This document shows positions 17,817-26,731 of a DNA stretch of 64,000 nt, one piece after another; within the stretch, counting starts at the first letter, position 1, and every line of letters begins with the position of its first letter. Below the pieces are notes generated by a model. That model was not told the DNA's origin. It did no database searches and worked only from the letters and a program-made list of their open reading frames with translations. Both the position numbers and the translations under genes were made by a program. Location: NCBI GenBank assembly GCA_964616755.1, contig CAZTSI010000008.1, positions 1 to 64,000 of the forward strand, in the 5' to 3' direction. Source of the stretch: CAYNFR01 sp964616755 (lineage in GTDB: Bacteria; Bacteroidota; Bacteroidia; Chitinophagales; Saprospiraceae).

Positions 17817-18743
17817 TTATTTCATTTTGTTTCTTTTAACCAAATAGCTTCTCAAGATAGGATTCACTCCTTGACGTATATCAGCTTCTACATAATCAAT
17901 GCGGTATTGAAGGCATTTGTCTTTAATGTCCCCGATACGTTCAGATATTTTGTCTCTATATTTTTGGGCTATATCATTGGATTGCAGTCGAATTTCTTCA
18001 CCTGACTCCATATCAATAAAACGATGTGGACGATTGTCGAAAGCAAAGTCTTGTTCCAAGGCTTTATCCATTACATGGAATATGATGACTTCATGCTTAT
18101 TATAATTTAGGTGCTGTAATGCTGAAAACAAACCATCTAAATCATCACTTTTATCAAAAAAATCAGAAAATATAATAACAAGAGAACGTTTATGAATGCG
18201 CTCGGCTATTTGATGAAGAATGTTAACAGTATCGGTAGATCTATCTAGTTGTTCTTCTTGAATGATTTGTTCTAAATGATTAATGATGATTTTATTATGA
18301 GTTGTACTCGATCGGCAATCTGTATGTACACGCAGCATACTATCAAAAAGACTAAGACCAAAAGCATCTCTTTGTCGCTTTAGCAAATTAATGAGTGATG
18401 CTGCACAAAGCGCTGAGAATTGAAGCTTATTCAGACTTAGTTCTTTGATCTTTATATCCTTAGGGAAGTACATTGATGAAGAAGCATCTATTACAATCTG
18501 GCATCTCAAGTTGGTTTCTTCTTCATAGCGTTTGACAAAGAGTTTGTCGGTTCGCGCGTACACTTTCCAATCGAGATTTCGAGTGCTCTCACCTTGGTTA
18601 TAAAGTCTATGCTCGGCGAATTCTACAGAAAATCCATGAAATGGACTCTTGTGTTGACCTATAATGAATCCTTCCACCACCTTTTTAGCCAGTAGTTCTA
18701 GATTCTGAATATGTTTTAAATCGTAAATATCAAAGAAACTCAT
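17817..18743 (-). CDS. DUF58 domain protein with vWA-like fold
   Basis: A 308-residue protein of the DUF58 group. The hallmark N-terminal segment LDWKVYARTDKLFVKRYEEE (around residue 57) precedes a vWA-like domain with the MIDAS-type DASSSM and a later FSDFFD strand. A GTG at 18749 is possible, but the ATG at 18743 (MSFFDIYDL) is preferred. DUF58 proteins normally sit beside a MoxR ATPase and transmembrane vWA proteins. None is visible here; instead PPK2 follows. No membrane segments are seen, so it is likely cytoplasmic. Exact role unknown. Confidence 0.82.
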   Translation of the reverse strand: MSFFDIYDLKHIQNLELLAKKVVEGFIIGQHKSPFHGFSVEFAEHRLYNQGESTRNLDWKVYARTDKLFVKRYEEETNLRCQIVIDASSSMYFPKDIKIKELSLNKLQFSALCAASLINLLKRQRDAFGLSLFDSMLRVHTDCRSSTTHNKIIINHLEQIIQEEQLDRSTDTVNILHQIAERIHKRSLVIIFSDFFDKSDDLDGLFSALQHLNYNKHEVIIFHVMDKALEQDFAFDNRPHRFIDMESGEEIRLQSNDIAQKYRDKISERIGDIKDKCLQYRIDYVEADIRQGVNPILRSYLVKRNKMK

Positions 18744-18804
18744 CCGCACAACAATTTTATAGGCCCTATTTCGCTAATTTAGACTGACATCCTTAGTAGA
18801 ACTA

Positions 18805-18842
18805 AAAAAGCCTTCGTCCTCAAAGGTAAGAACGAAGGCTTT
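18805..18842 (-). terminator. trxA rho-independent terminator
   Basis: AAAGCCTTCGT (18807-18817) and ACGAAGGCTTT (18832-18842) form a perfect 11-bp stem. On the minus strand it is followed by six T, just after the trxA stop. Confidence 0.88.
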
Positions 18843-18865
18843 AACCATTTATTGAAAGACTCAAT

Positions 18866-19186
18866 TTAATTGAGCAGTGCGTCTATTTTTGCAGCTAAGG
18901 TTGCTTTTGTAGCCGTTCCGACATGTTTGTCAGCAATTTGGCCGTCCTTGAAGAACAGGATGGTAGGGATACTGCGCACACCATATTTGAGCGAAGTTTC
19001 AGGATTGTGGTCGACATTTACTTTGCCTATTAACACTTTGCCATCATAGTCCTTCGCTAAGTCATCAATTACTGGGCCCACTAATCGACAAGGACCACAC
19101 CATTCAGCCCAAAAGTCAACTACGGCTACACCTTTGGTATCAAGGGCATGCTCTTTAAAATTAGTATCTGTAAATTCAAAAGCCAT
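18866..19186 (-). CDS. trxA: thioredoxin
   Basis: A 106-residue cytoplasmic thioredoxin with the classical active site WAEWCGPCR (near residues 26-34), the cis-proline region VRSIPTILFF, and the ending KIDALLN. It reduces protein disulfides using thioredoxin reductase, which is not in this window. It has its own terminator and stands alone. Confidence 0.96.
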   Translation of the reverse strand: MAFEFTDTNFKEHALDTKGVAVVDFWAEWCGPCRLVGPVIDDLAKDYDGKVLIGKVNVDHNPETSLKYGVRSIPTILFFKDGQIADKHVGTATKATLAAKIDALLN

Positions 19187-19328
19187 TTGTATTAATTTTC
19201 TGTTTAAAAAAAGATTTAACGCTTTAACATTGGGTCATCTAAAAAAGTTGCCTGTAGTGGCACAAGTTCATAAAAAGTCGCGGTGCTAACATATTATTCC
19301 CTTTTTTTGCTAAACTAATGACCTTTTC

Positions 19329-20411
19329 ATGATCTTGAACAATCGTATAACATCTATCTTTTTGAGATATTGGTACGTTAGTTTGGCTGGCGTGAGCTTA
19401 CTTTTATTTTATATCTCGCCATCTCAGTCTGTCAAAATCGAACGAATATATGCCAATGGTGTGTATCCCATATTTCGTATGTTTTGGGATTTTCTTTTTG
19501 GTTGGATTCCTATTCCATTGATTTATCTCTTATTGATCATAGTATTGGTCTCACTGTTCTTTCAATTGAGAAAAATTATAAACAATCAAGCACATTGGGC
19601 AAGTGTAGCTAAGTGGGGCATTAAAGTTATTTCGCTGAGTTTGGTAGCCTTTTATTGGTGTTGGGGCTTTCATTATAAGCGTGTTAAAGCCTGGGATGGT
19701 CTCCAAATTCCTCGCGTAGAGATTGATAGTATGATGATTCGAGATGAATATTTGCGCGTCTCTGATTCTTTAATATCTCTACGCAACCTATTGACAGAAG
19801 ATGATGTATCAAGATATCCTGATAGGAAATTACTCGCCAATCTAAGTGCTGAGCTCAAGGGCGATTTTGAGGCGATGGGTATTCGCGTATATGGTCGCCC
19901 TAATGTGCGTATGATATATCCTAGAGGCGTTTTGCTGCATATTTCTACGGCTGGCGTTTATTTGCCTTGGGTAAGTGAGGGGCATGTTGATGCAGGTTTA
20001 CATCCTATAGTGGTTCCATTCACCGCCATTCACGAGTTAGCACATGCTTATGGACAAACGGATGAAGATATGTGCAACTTTTGGGCATTGATCAGCGGAC
20101 TAAACCATGCCGATCCATTCGTGAGATATTCAAGCTACTTTTCCTACTGGAGATATATTCGAGCTGCCCTATTTCAGCATAGAACCCTCTTTGACCAAAC
20201 GGCCAGAAATGTGCCAGATTCGATAGCCAAGGATTATAAGGCCATTATTGCATATGCCGAGCGATATCCTGATATATTGCCTAAACTTAGGGACCTCTTT
20301 TATGATACCTATCTAAAATCGCATGGTGTACAAGACGGATTAGCTAGTTACAACAAGATGGTACAGCGGGCTTTGGAGTGGAAGCATCATTTTGGTGATT
20401 TTACGTTATAA
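19329..20411 (+). CDS. DUF3810 family membrane metallopeptidase-like protein
   Basis: A 360-residue protein with about three transmembrane segments in the first 105 residues, then a soluble domain carrying HELAHAYG near residue 236. That is an HExxH zinc-peptidase motif with a later DEDMCNFWA that may supply the third ligand. This arrangement is the Bacteroidota family DUF3810. Peptidase activity is suggested by the motif but not established for the family. Its 3' end overlaps the convergent barrel-protein gene by 25 bp. Confidence 0.82.
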   Translation: MILNNRITSIFLRYWYVSLAGVSLLLFYISPSQSVKIERIYANGVYPIFRMFWDFLFGWIPIPLIYLLLIIVLVSLFFQLRKIINNQAHWASVAKWGIKVISLSLVAFYWCWGFHYKRVKAWDGLQIPRVEIDSMMIRDEYLRVSDSLISLRNLLTEDDVSRYPDRKLLANLSAELKGDFEAMGIRVYGRPNVRMIYPRGVLLHISTAGVYLPWVSEGHVDAGLHPIVVPFTAIHELAHAYGQTDEDMCNFWALISGLNHADPFVRYSSYFSYWRYIRAALFQHRTLFDQTARNVPDSIAKDYKAIIAYAERYPDILPKLRDLFYDTYLKSHGVQDGLASYNKMVQRALEWKHHFGDFTL

Positions 20412-21187
20412 TGAGCCGATAGGCCAAAGGATTCACCTAATATGGGATGATGCACTCCCCCCAAGGTAAAAACGATATGTTCTAACAAATGAAACTCCAT
20501 CCCATAACCAAATCGCTCATTGCCCGTGTGAATACTCATTATAGCAGAGAATACCGCAGATAATTGATACCTGCCGGCAATGCTCACATCTAGACTGTTG
20601 ATACGATCATAATTTAGCTCAGTGATTACATCAAAGCGTGGCTGCACTTTATGCATAACAGCTAAGTAGGCATCAGTCATCCGTTGTTGGTTGGCAAATA
20701 TAGAATTGACACCAAAACTTATTCGAGTCAAATCATCATGTTCATAGAGTAATCCAAGATTAGCCGTAGCAGACCATTGTTGAGGAAGTAAGATGATGCG
20801 CCGTTCATGCAGATTAAATTGGAGGCCAATGTCCACTTTGTTTGATAATGGTCGCGAATAGGCTAAAGCTAGCTGGTTTTCGCGAAAGCCTTCGACTCCG
20901 TAACTACCTACCATCAAACCAACTGATTGATTATTAAACATAGGCATGCTCGCAGCTATGAGTGCACCAAAAATATCAGTGCCAAAGCGTTGTTCACTTG
21001 ATACACCGACAGATAGGTTTTTAGAAATTATTGAAGCAGGATTACTAATTAATCCCACATAGCCATTTTGTAAGGAAGTATGAGAATGGGTAGCCATTTG
21101 TCCTGCTGTCCGAAATGAAAACGTTGACTGGCCATGACTAGATACCACACTAAGAATGAAAAGCAAAAAAAATAATAAATAGTTCAT
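20387..21187 (-). CDS. predicted outer-membrane beta-barrel, PorV/PorQ-like
   Basis: About 266 residues. The start at 21187 (or 21190, two adjacent ATGs) begins a signal peptide MNYLLFFLLFILSVVSSHGQ; upstream in-frame codons add a non-signal extension and were dropped. After it, NGYVGLISNPASII resembles the N-terminal Asn-Pro-Ala motif of PorV/PorQ-type barrels. Alternating amphipathic strands continue to the end. It may be involved in type IX secretion or simply be a related barrel; no T9SS genes are adjacent. I do not recognise a specific family member. Confidence 0.55.
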   Translation of the reverse strand: MNYLLFFLLFILSVVSSHGQSTFSFRTAGQMATHSHTSLQNGYVGLISNPASIISKNLSVGVSSEQRFGTDIFGALIAASMPMFNNQSVGLMVGSYGVEGFRENQLALAYSRPLSNKVDIGLQFNLHERRIILLPQQWSATANLGLLYEHDDLTRISFGVNSIFANQQRMTDAYLAVMHKVQPRFDVITELNYDRINSLDVSIAGRYQLSAVFSAIMSIHTGNERFGYGMEFHLLEHIVFTLGGVHHPILGESFGLSAHYNVKSPK

Positions 21188-21369
21188 CATAACATTTTCG
21201 AACAAGCTCGCGATCGAGGTGCACAATAACAATAGCGCCTCAGGCTCTAATGTATAAACTCGTTCAATTACTTGACAAACATATGACATATATTTGTGAT
21301 GATTAAGCACTACAACATTTGCCGCAATTACGCCAAAATCATACGAGAGAAAAACGAGCTTTTTTGACT

Positions 21370-22221
21370 ATGTCCATTAGAGTCACCTTGATGTTTATGT
21401 TCATTGTCGCTGTGTTTGCTTTGTATTGGATTAATACGCGCAACGAGCTGCCTGTCGATTCGCCGATAGCTAGTGCTTTGGATACAGGGCCTTCTTCGGT
21501 CTTAGTACCTGGCAATAATACCTATGAGGTGGTGGAGCACAGTTATTACACACTGGGATATGATGAGAAAAACGAACAAGCTGCATGGGTATCGTATCTA
21601 TTGCGAAAAAGTGATTTGCTAGCCCCCAATGTTGAACGATCTGATAGATTTGAAATAGATCCATTAGTTAAAACAGGTAGTGCAGATTATTATGATTATA
21701 GTGGGAGTGGGTATAGTAGAGGACATTGGGCGCCAGCAGGTGACATGGCATTTAGTGAATCAGCAATGAGTGCTTCGTTCTTCATGAGTAATATGAGTCC
21801 TCAAAAACGAAGTTTTAATGGTGGTATCTGGCGAGAATTAGAAGAACTAACAAGAGATTGGGCGTTTAAGCGAGAAGAATTATATATTGTTACAGGACCG
21901 ATACTATCATCGGTCGACAGATTTATAGGTAAAAAGAATAAAGTAGGGGTGCCAAAATATTATTACAAGGCAATGTTGAATGCAACCACTGACCCCTTGG
22001 CTTCCATCGCATTTGTGATGCCCAACGAAATGAGTGAAGCAAGCGTTGGCCAATTTGCGATGACCGTGGATAGCCTTGAGAGTATTTTGGGCTTGGATCT
22101 TTTTACCGGAATATTATCAATAGAAGAAGAAACACATGTTGAATCGCTTATTGATTTGACACTTTGGCCACTCAATGAACGAAAGCGAGAACTAAGAATC
22201 ACGCATTGGAATAAACAATAA
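21370..22221 (+). CDS. membrane-anchored or secreted DNA/RNA non-specific endonuclease (NucA-like)
   Basis: A 284-residue member of the NucA/Serratia-nuclease family. An N-terminal hydrophobic segment (about residues 5-22) acts as signal or anchor. The catalytic block YSRGHWAPAGDM, with its His, is the family's DRGH signature (Asp replaced by Ser here). FMSNMSPQKRSFNGGIWRELE supplies the Mg-binding Asn. YIVTGPILS is the next conserved strand. An upstream TTG at 21319 is open but adds a basic leader without similarity. Probable role: extracytoplasmic nucleic-acid degradation for nutrients. Confidence 0.85.
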   Translation: MSIRVTLMFMFIVAVFALYWINTRNELPVDSPIASALDTGPSSVLVPGNNTYEVVEHSYYTLGYDEKNEQAAWVSYLLRKSDLLAPNVERSDRFEIDPLVKTGSADYYDYSGSGYSRGHWAPAGDMAFSESAMSASFFMSNMSPQKRSFNGGIWRELEELTRDWAFKREELYIVTGPILSSVDRFIGKKNKVGVPKYYYKAMLNATTDPLASIAFVMPNEMSEASVGQFAMTVDSLESILGLDLFTGILSIEEETHVESLIDLTLWPLNERKRELRITHWNKQ

Positions 22222-22248
22222 ACCCTATAATCTTTAAAGGCTTTAAGA

Positions 22249-23802
22249 ATGTTAAACGAGCAAAAATTTTTAGAAGAAATATCCACTGGATACCAGTTTA
22301 AAGGCCCAACCATAGTATTGGGAGCATCGATGTTAGATGGTAAAGTAAATACTGAGTCTTTCATAAGATTACCACTAAAGATGTTGAATAGACATGGTTT
22401 GATTGCAGGAGCCACAGGCACCGGCAAAACCAAGACTTTGCAAATCATAGCCGAGCAATTATCCGCTAATGGTGTGCCTTCTTTGGTTATGGATATTAAA
22501 GGTGATCTGAGTGGGGTAGCTGTGCCTGGAAACTCCAATGTGAAGATCGACGAAAGACACCAAAAAATAGGTATTCCCTTTCTATCTGACAGTTCCCCAG
22601 TGGAATTTTTGAGCCTAAGTGAGGAAAAGGGTTTGCGCCTAAGGGCTACAGTTTCGGAATTCGGATCTGTTTTATTGGCTAAAATTTTAGGTCTGAATGA
22701 CACACAATCTGGTATCTTAGGTGTTATTTTTAAGTATTGCGATGATCAAGACTTGCCGCTTCTTGATTTAGAGGATTTAAAAAAAGTACTTAACTACGTT
22801 TCCAATGAAGGGAAAGAAGAAATAGAGAAAGAATATGGGCGGATCACCACCAGCTCTGTAGGCACGATTATTCGACAAATTGTAGCGCTTGAGCAGCAAG
22901 GGGCATCTACTTTTTTTGGTGAGCGTTCTTTTGATCCCCTTGATTTAGTTCGAGTGGATCGATCAGGGAAAGGGGTGATTTCTATTTTGCGCCTTACCGA
23001 TCTTCAAGATCGTCCTTTATTATTTAGCACCTTTATGTTACAATTGTTGGCAGAGATATATGCTACATTCCCTGAAGAAGGCGATTTGGAGAAGCCCAAG
23101 TTGGTGCTTTTCATCGATGAGGCTCATCTTGTGTTCAATGAGGCGTCTAAGGTTTTGCTTAATCAAATTGAGACTATCATAAAGTTAATTAGGTCAAAAG
23201 GGGTGGGTATCTTTTTTGTTACCCAAAACCCAGCGGATGTTCCAGATGACGTATTAGGACAGTTAGGATTAAAGGTGCAGCATGCGCTTAGAGCCTTTAC
23301 CGCTAAAGATAGAAAGGCCATCAAATTAGCTGCTCAGAATTATCCATTAACAGATTTTTACAATGTCGAACAATTGCTTACGGAATTGGGCATTGGTGAA
23401 GCATTTCTCACAGCATTGGACGAGAAGGGTAGACCTACCCCATTAGCACATGTTTACTTGCGTGCACCACAATCAAGAATGGATGTTTTGACAGATAAGG
23501 AAATCAATGATATTATTAATCGATCCGTCTTGATCGAAAAGTATGATGAACGTATTGATCGTGAAAGCGCTTATGAGATATTGTCTGCTAAATTAGAGGA
23601 TGCACGTCATGAAGACCTACAGCAAGCTCCATCGAGCAGAAGAGGAGCCGAAAAAAGCACTTTAGAAAAGGCACTTAATCACACCACTACTCGTCAGATA
23701 GGCCGAACCGTTGCAAGAGAATTAACAAGAGGTTTGCTAGGGGTGCTAGGTGTCAAAACAACGACAAAACGAAGAACGGCGACTAGAAAGAGCTGGTTTT
23801 AG
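22249..23802 (+). CDS. HerA-like helicase-domain ATPase (YjgR/DUF853 type)
   Basis: A 517-residue P-loop ATPase. Walker A is GATGTGKTKT (about residues 52-61), Walker B is VLFIDEAHLVF, and FVTQNPADVPDDVLGQLG is the sensor region typical of the YjgR/DUF853 group. The tail after about residue 455 is basic and ends RRTATRKSWF. No NurA nuclease is adjacent, so it is not the archaeal end-resection pair. Function of this family is poorly known. It follows the nuclease gene by 27 bp on the same strand, which may be one transcript. Confidence 0.85.
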   Translation: MLNEQKFLEEISTGYQFKGPTIVLGASMLDGKVNTESFIRLPLKMLNRHGLIAGATGTGKTKTLQIIAEQLSANGVPSLVMDIKGDLSGVAVPGNSNVKIDERHQKIGIPFLSDSSPVEFLSLSEEKGLRLRATVSEFGSVLLAKILGLNDTQSGILGVIFKYCDDQDLPLLDLEDLKKVLNYVSNEGKEEIEKEYGRITTSSVGTIIRQIVALEQQGASTFFGERSFDPLDLVRVDRSGKGVISILRLTDLQDRPLLFSTFMLQLLAEIYATFPEEGDLEKPKLVLFIDEAHLVFNEASKVLLNQIETIIKLIRSKGVGIFFVTQNPADVPDDVLGQLGLKVQHALRAFTAKDRKAIKLAAQNYPLTDFYNVEQLLTELGIGEAFLTALDEKGRPTPLAHVYLRAPQSRMDVLTDKEINDIINRSVLIEKYDERIDRESAYEILSAKLEDARHEDLQQAPSSRRGAEKSTLEKALNHTTTRQIGRTVARELTRGLLGVLGVKTTTKRRTATRKSWF

Positions 23803-23837
23803 AGAATATTTGGAACTTCTTATTTAGAGTAAACGTG

Positions 23838-24425
23838 TTAGTTCTTTTTTTGACCAACCATCTGGATATTTGAATTTGGGTTTTGGTCGATCAATTTACT
23901 ATTGTCAATTATCTGTTGAAAATTGCGCACGTAAGCTGGCCACGGTATTGATTTGTGATAATCCTCATTGAAATAGTACATGATTTGATACAACGATTCT
24001 ACATCTTGATAGCCGGGGATTGCTTGAATCAGATTCGCCTTGTCATCAAGAAACACAATGGTAGGGAATTTCATTTCATCCACAAATGCCATAGCTAATT
24101 CATGATACCCACGAAGGGACATACGCTGATACTTGTACGTTTTGCCTAAAAAATGAATGTCCCCTTTAAATTCAGCATCAAATCTAACTGGTATGTAATT
24201 CTTGTTGATATACTCAGCGATAACTGGATTACTAAAGGTGTTTTTGTCCATACGCTTACACCATCCACACCATTCTGTGTATAGGTCGATAAGATATTTT
24301 TTGCCAGCCTTCTCTTGTGAAGTCATGGCACTTACTTCAGACCATGTCAGCCATTGAACAGTAAATTGCCCAGTTACATGCGAACATACATGCAGGGAAA
24401 GTATTACTATAACAAGTCGAATCAT
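23838..24425 (-). CDS. exported thioredoxin-fold protein (DUF255-like)
   Basis: A 195-residue protein with a signal peptide (residues 1-19) and a thioredoxin fold. The active site is YTEWCGWCKRMDKNTF (two Cys in CxxC) and the cis-proline segment is KFPTIVFLDD. Flanking helix FSNPVIAEYINKNYIPVRFD is typical of DsbD-gamma/DUF255-like thiol proteins. It probably acts in the periplasm on protein disulfides or cytochrome maturation. No DsbD partner is adjacent. Confidence 0.82.
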   Translation of the reverse strand: MIRLVIVILSLHVCSHVTGQFTVQWLTWSEVSAMTSQEKAGKKYLIDLYTEWCGWCKRMDKNTFSNPVIAEYINKNYIPVRFDAEFKGDIHFLGKTYKYQRMSLRGYHELAMAFVDEMKFPTIVFLDDKANLIQAIPGYQDVESLYQIMYYFNEDYHKSIPWPAYVRNFQQIIDNSKLIDQNPNSNIQMVGQKKN

Positions 24426-24530
24426 ATCAAGCCCGTGAAACTGAGCCGAAATTAGGGCTTCGAAGGGCTTATATGCAAGAAAACTGAGAAGTTTAGGATT
24501 CCTTTAAACATTTTTTAACCTATTCGGCCC

Positions 24531-25574
24531 TTATGGAGCTAGAATTTGGTACACTTTGTCGTGATCTAGCTGAAATGTTGTCTGAATCTGTCCTTTTATT
24601 AATGGGGCTTTTACATTTCCGTCAATTTTATTGCTGCTATGGATTATGAACGCTTCATCCCATAAATCCTGGGCAATAAAGCTTGTTAGGATTTTTGCCC
24701 CCCCTTCCACAAGTACATTGTAGAATCCTCTTGATAGCAAATCAGCCAGAATAAAAGACAAGTTATATTCATGAGGAGCTAACTGTACCCATGATTTATG
24801 TGCTGCCAGAGATCTTGCCGACTCCATTGAATAAATCAAGCTTGGGTATTCGTCGGATAAAATCTGCGAAGAAATGGGGGTATGCCCATTCGTATCAAGT
24901 AGGACTCTCAAAGGTGAATTACCTGAATATAAGCGATTGGTCAAACTAGGATTGTCTACAAGTGCTGTACCGGCGCCAATTAGAATGGCATCTACCTCTG
25001 AACGAAGACGATGGGCAAAAATCCTACTTAAATTGGCAGATATCCAAACTTGTTTTTCTGTATGTCCAATAAGTCCATTGGCTGACTGAGCCCATTTCAA
25101 AACGACATGCGGGCGATTTCTTTTTTGGTTTGTCAAGAAAACGCGATTTACGAATTTCGCCTCTTTTTCAAAGAAAGGCGTTATTACTTCGATACCCATA
25201 GAACGCAATAAATGAAGGCTTTTGCCCCGCATCAAAGGATTGGGATCTTCACTGGCGACGACGACTTTTTTTATTTGACTTTGTATAATAGCATCAACGC
25301 AAGGTGGCGTTTTGCCATGATGATTGCAGGGTTCAAGGGTGATATACATAGTCGAGCTCGCGAGTAAAGCCTTTTCCTTGAGATTGACCTGCGCCAATGC
25401 CATCCTTTCGGCGTGATGCTCCCCTGCTTTGTGATGATACCCTTCACCAATGATCCTTCCTTTATACTCAATGACGCAACCCACTTTAGGATTCATAGCC
25501 ACAGCGCGGGTTGCGCGATCTGATAGCTCTATGGCACGACGCATAAACAAATCATCAATAGATTGTAATGTCAC
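24531..25574 (-). CDS. ribD: bifunctional riboflavin biosynthesis deaminase/reductase
   Basis: RibD deaminates the pyrimidine intermediate and then reduces its ribosyl side chain in riboflavin synthesis. The 347-residue protein has the N-terminal zinc deaminase (GEHHAERMAL, then EPCNHHGKTPPC) and the C-terminal reductase (LKWAQSANG, VEGGAKI). The start is GTG at 25574, 6 bp after the cysteine desulfurase stop; an internal ATG 30 bp in is an alternative. No FMN riboswitch precedes it, in keeping with its position as third gene in the run. A seven-G tract lies in the reductase part. Confidence 0.94.
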   Translation of the reverse strand: MTLQSIDDLFMRRAIELSDRATRAVAMNPKVGCVIEYKGRIIGEGYHHKAGEHHAERMALAQVNLKEKALLASSTMYITLEPCNHHGKTPPCVDAIIQSQIKKVVVASEDPNPLMRGKSLHLLRSMGIEVITPFFEKEAKFVNRVFLTNQKRNRPHVVLKWAQSANGLIGHTEKQVWISANLSRIFAHRLRSEVDAILIGAGTALVDNPSLTNRLYSGNSPLRVLLDTNGHTPISSQILSDEYPSLIYSMESARSLAAHKSWVQLAPHEYNLSFILADLLSRGFYNVLVEGGAKILTSFIAQDLWDEAFIIHSSNKIDGNVKAPLIKGQIQTTFQLDHDKVYQILAP

Positions 25575-25579
25575 AATAA

Positions 25580-26707
25580 TTACGATTGGAGTATTTCTGC
25601 TAACTTACTGACCGTATAGTCTATCTCTTCTCTGGTGTTATGATGCGATATAGAGAAACGAATTGTCTTGCGATCTCTCGGTAGACGAATGGCCGTCAGT
25701 ACATGAGAATCTTGTTCGGCGCCTGAACTGCAGGCACTTCCAGCCGAAGCACAAATGCCCGCCAAATCTAAGTTGAACATGATTAAATCGGTCATCTCTG
25801 TTCTAGGGATATTGATGCTTAAGATATGAGGGAGGTACATCTGATCTTGATTTCCATTAAACTGTACATCAATATTAGCAGCTATTAAGGCCTCTTTAAA
25901 ATACACTCGTAAGTCTTCGATTTGAGCAAGATAGTTTTCTTGATTTCTAAGAAAATCCATGGCTTTAGCAAATCCAGCTATTCCATAAATGTTTTCTGTA
26001 CCGCTTCTGACATTTCTCTCTTGTCCGCCGCCTCTGATATATGGCTGTACAGCGTTTTCTCCATTAATATAAAGCAATCCTACTCCTTTGGGACCATATA
26101 TTTTATGACCAGATGCGGTCAAAAAGCTGAGCTTCACTTGGCTTAGATCAATAGGAAACTTACCAATTGTCTGCACGGCATCACAATGGAAAAGTGCTTT
26201 ATGTTTTATACAAATTTCGCTAATGCATGGAAGGTCGATCATTGTGCCTATTTCATTATTCCCATGCATCAATGCAACCATAGTCTTTAGCGAAGAATCA
26301 CTCAACAATGACTCTAATTCTTCTTGACAAATATTACCTCTGTTGTCCAAAGAAAGGTAGATGATCGGAATGCCGAAATGTTGCTCTATATATTTCAGGC
26401 TATTTAGGACGCAAGGATGCTCTGTAGGCGAGCTGATGATGCGTTTTACTTCTAAGTCTCTTACAGCGCAAAAAAGGGCGGTATTGTTGGACTCAGTAGC
26501 GCTTGAAGTAAAGAATATTTCGCCAGTAGAGGCTCTTAAATGTTTAGCAACACGTTTTCGGGCATCCTCCAAAATAGTTTTGGCTTTGCGCCCTTCTGAA
26601 TGAATCGATGAAGGATTTCCGTAGTGCGCGGACATTACATTGGTAATTTCTTCAAGGACGATAGGTTCTATAGGGGTCGTCGCGGCATTATCAAAGTAAA
26701 CTTTCAT
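25580..26707 (-). CDS. cysteine desulfurase, NifS/IscS-like
   Basis: A 375-residue PLP enzyme that takes sulfur from cysteine. The start YFDNAATTPI, the PLP-Lys segment TASGHKIYGPKG, RGGGQERNVRSGT and the active-site loop ICASAGSACSSGA (with its sulfur-carrying Cys) are all present. It could supply Fe-S clusters, tRNA thiolation or both; no isc or suf genes are adjacent to decide. It sits between glmM and ribD. Confidence 0.94.
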   Translation of the reverse strand: MKVYFDNAATTPIEPIVLEEITNVMSAHYGNPSSIHSEGRKAKTILEDARKRVAKHLRASTGEIFFTSSATESNNTALFCAVRDLEVKRIISSPTEHPCVLNSLKYIEQHFGIPIIYLSLDNRGNICQEELESLLSDSSLKTMVALMHGNNEIGTMIDLPCISEICIKHKALFHCDAVQTIGKFPIDLSQVKLSFLTASGHKIYGPKGVGLLYINGENAVQPYIRGGGQERNVRSGTENIYGIAGFAKAMDFLRNQENYLAQIEDLRVYFKEALIAANIDVQFNGNQDQMYLPHILSINIPRTEMTDLIMFNLDLAGICASAGSACSSGAEQDSHVLTAIRLPRDRKTIRFSISHHNTREEIDYTVSKLAEILQS

Positions 26708-26731
26708 TAGGTGAATGTGGTATGATTAGTA

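Noticed and set aside
21963..22703. 246-codon minus-strand frame
   Set aside because: It lies antisense to the nuclease and HerA-like genes, which have clear motifs, and its own translation shows no family features.
22249..23802. HerA-based phage defence system (such as HerA with a SIR2 or DUF4297 partner)
   Set aside because: The gene is of the YjgR/DUF853 type and its neighbours are a secreted nuclease and a periplasmic thiol protein, with no defence effector.
24426..25574. FMN riboswitch for ribD
   Set aside because: ribD follows the cysteine desulfurase by 6 bp, leaving no room for a leader, and none is seen upstream of glmM.
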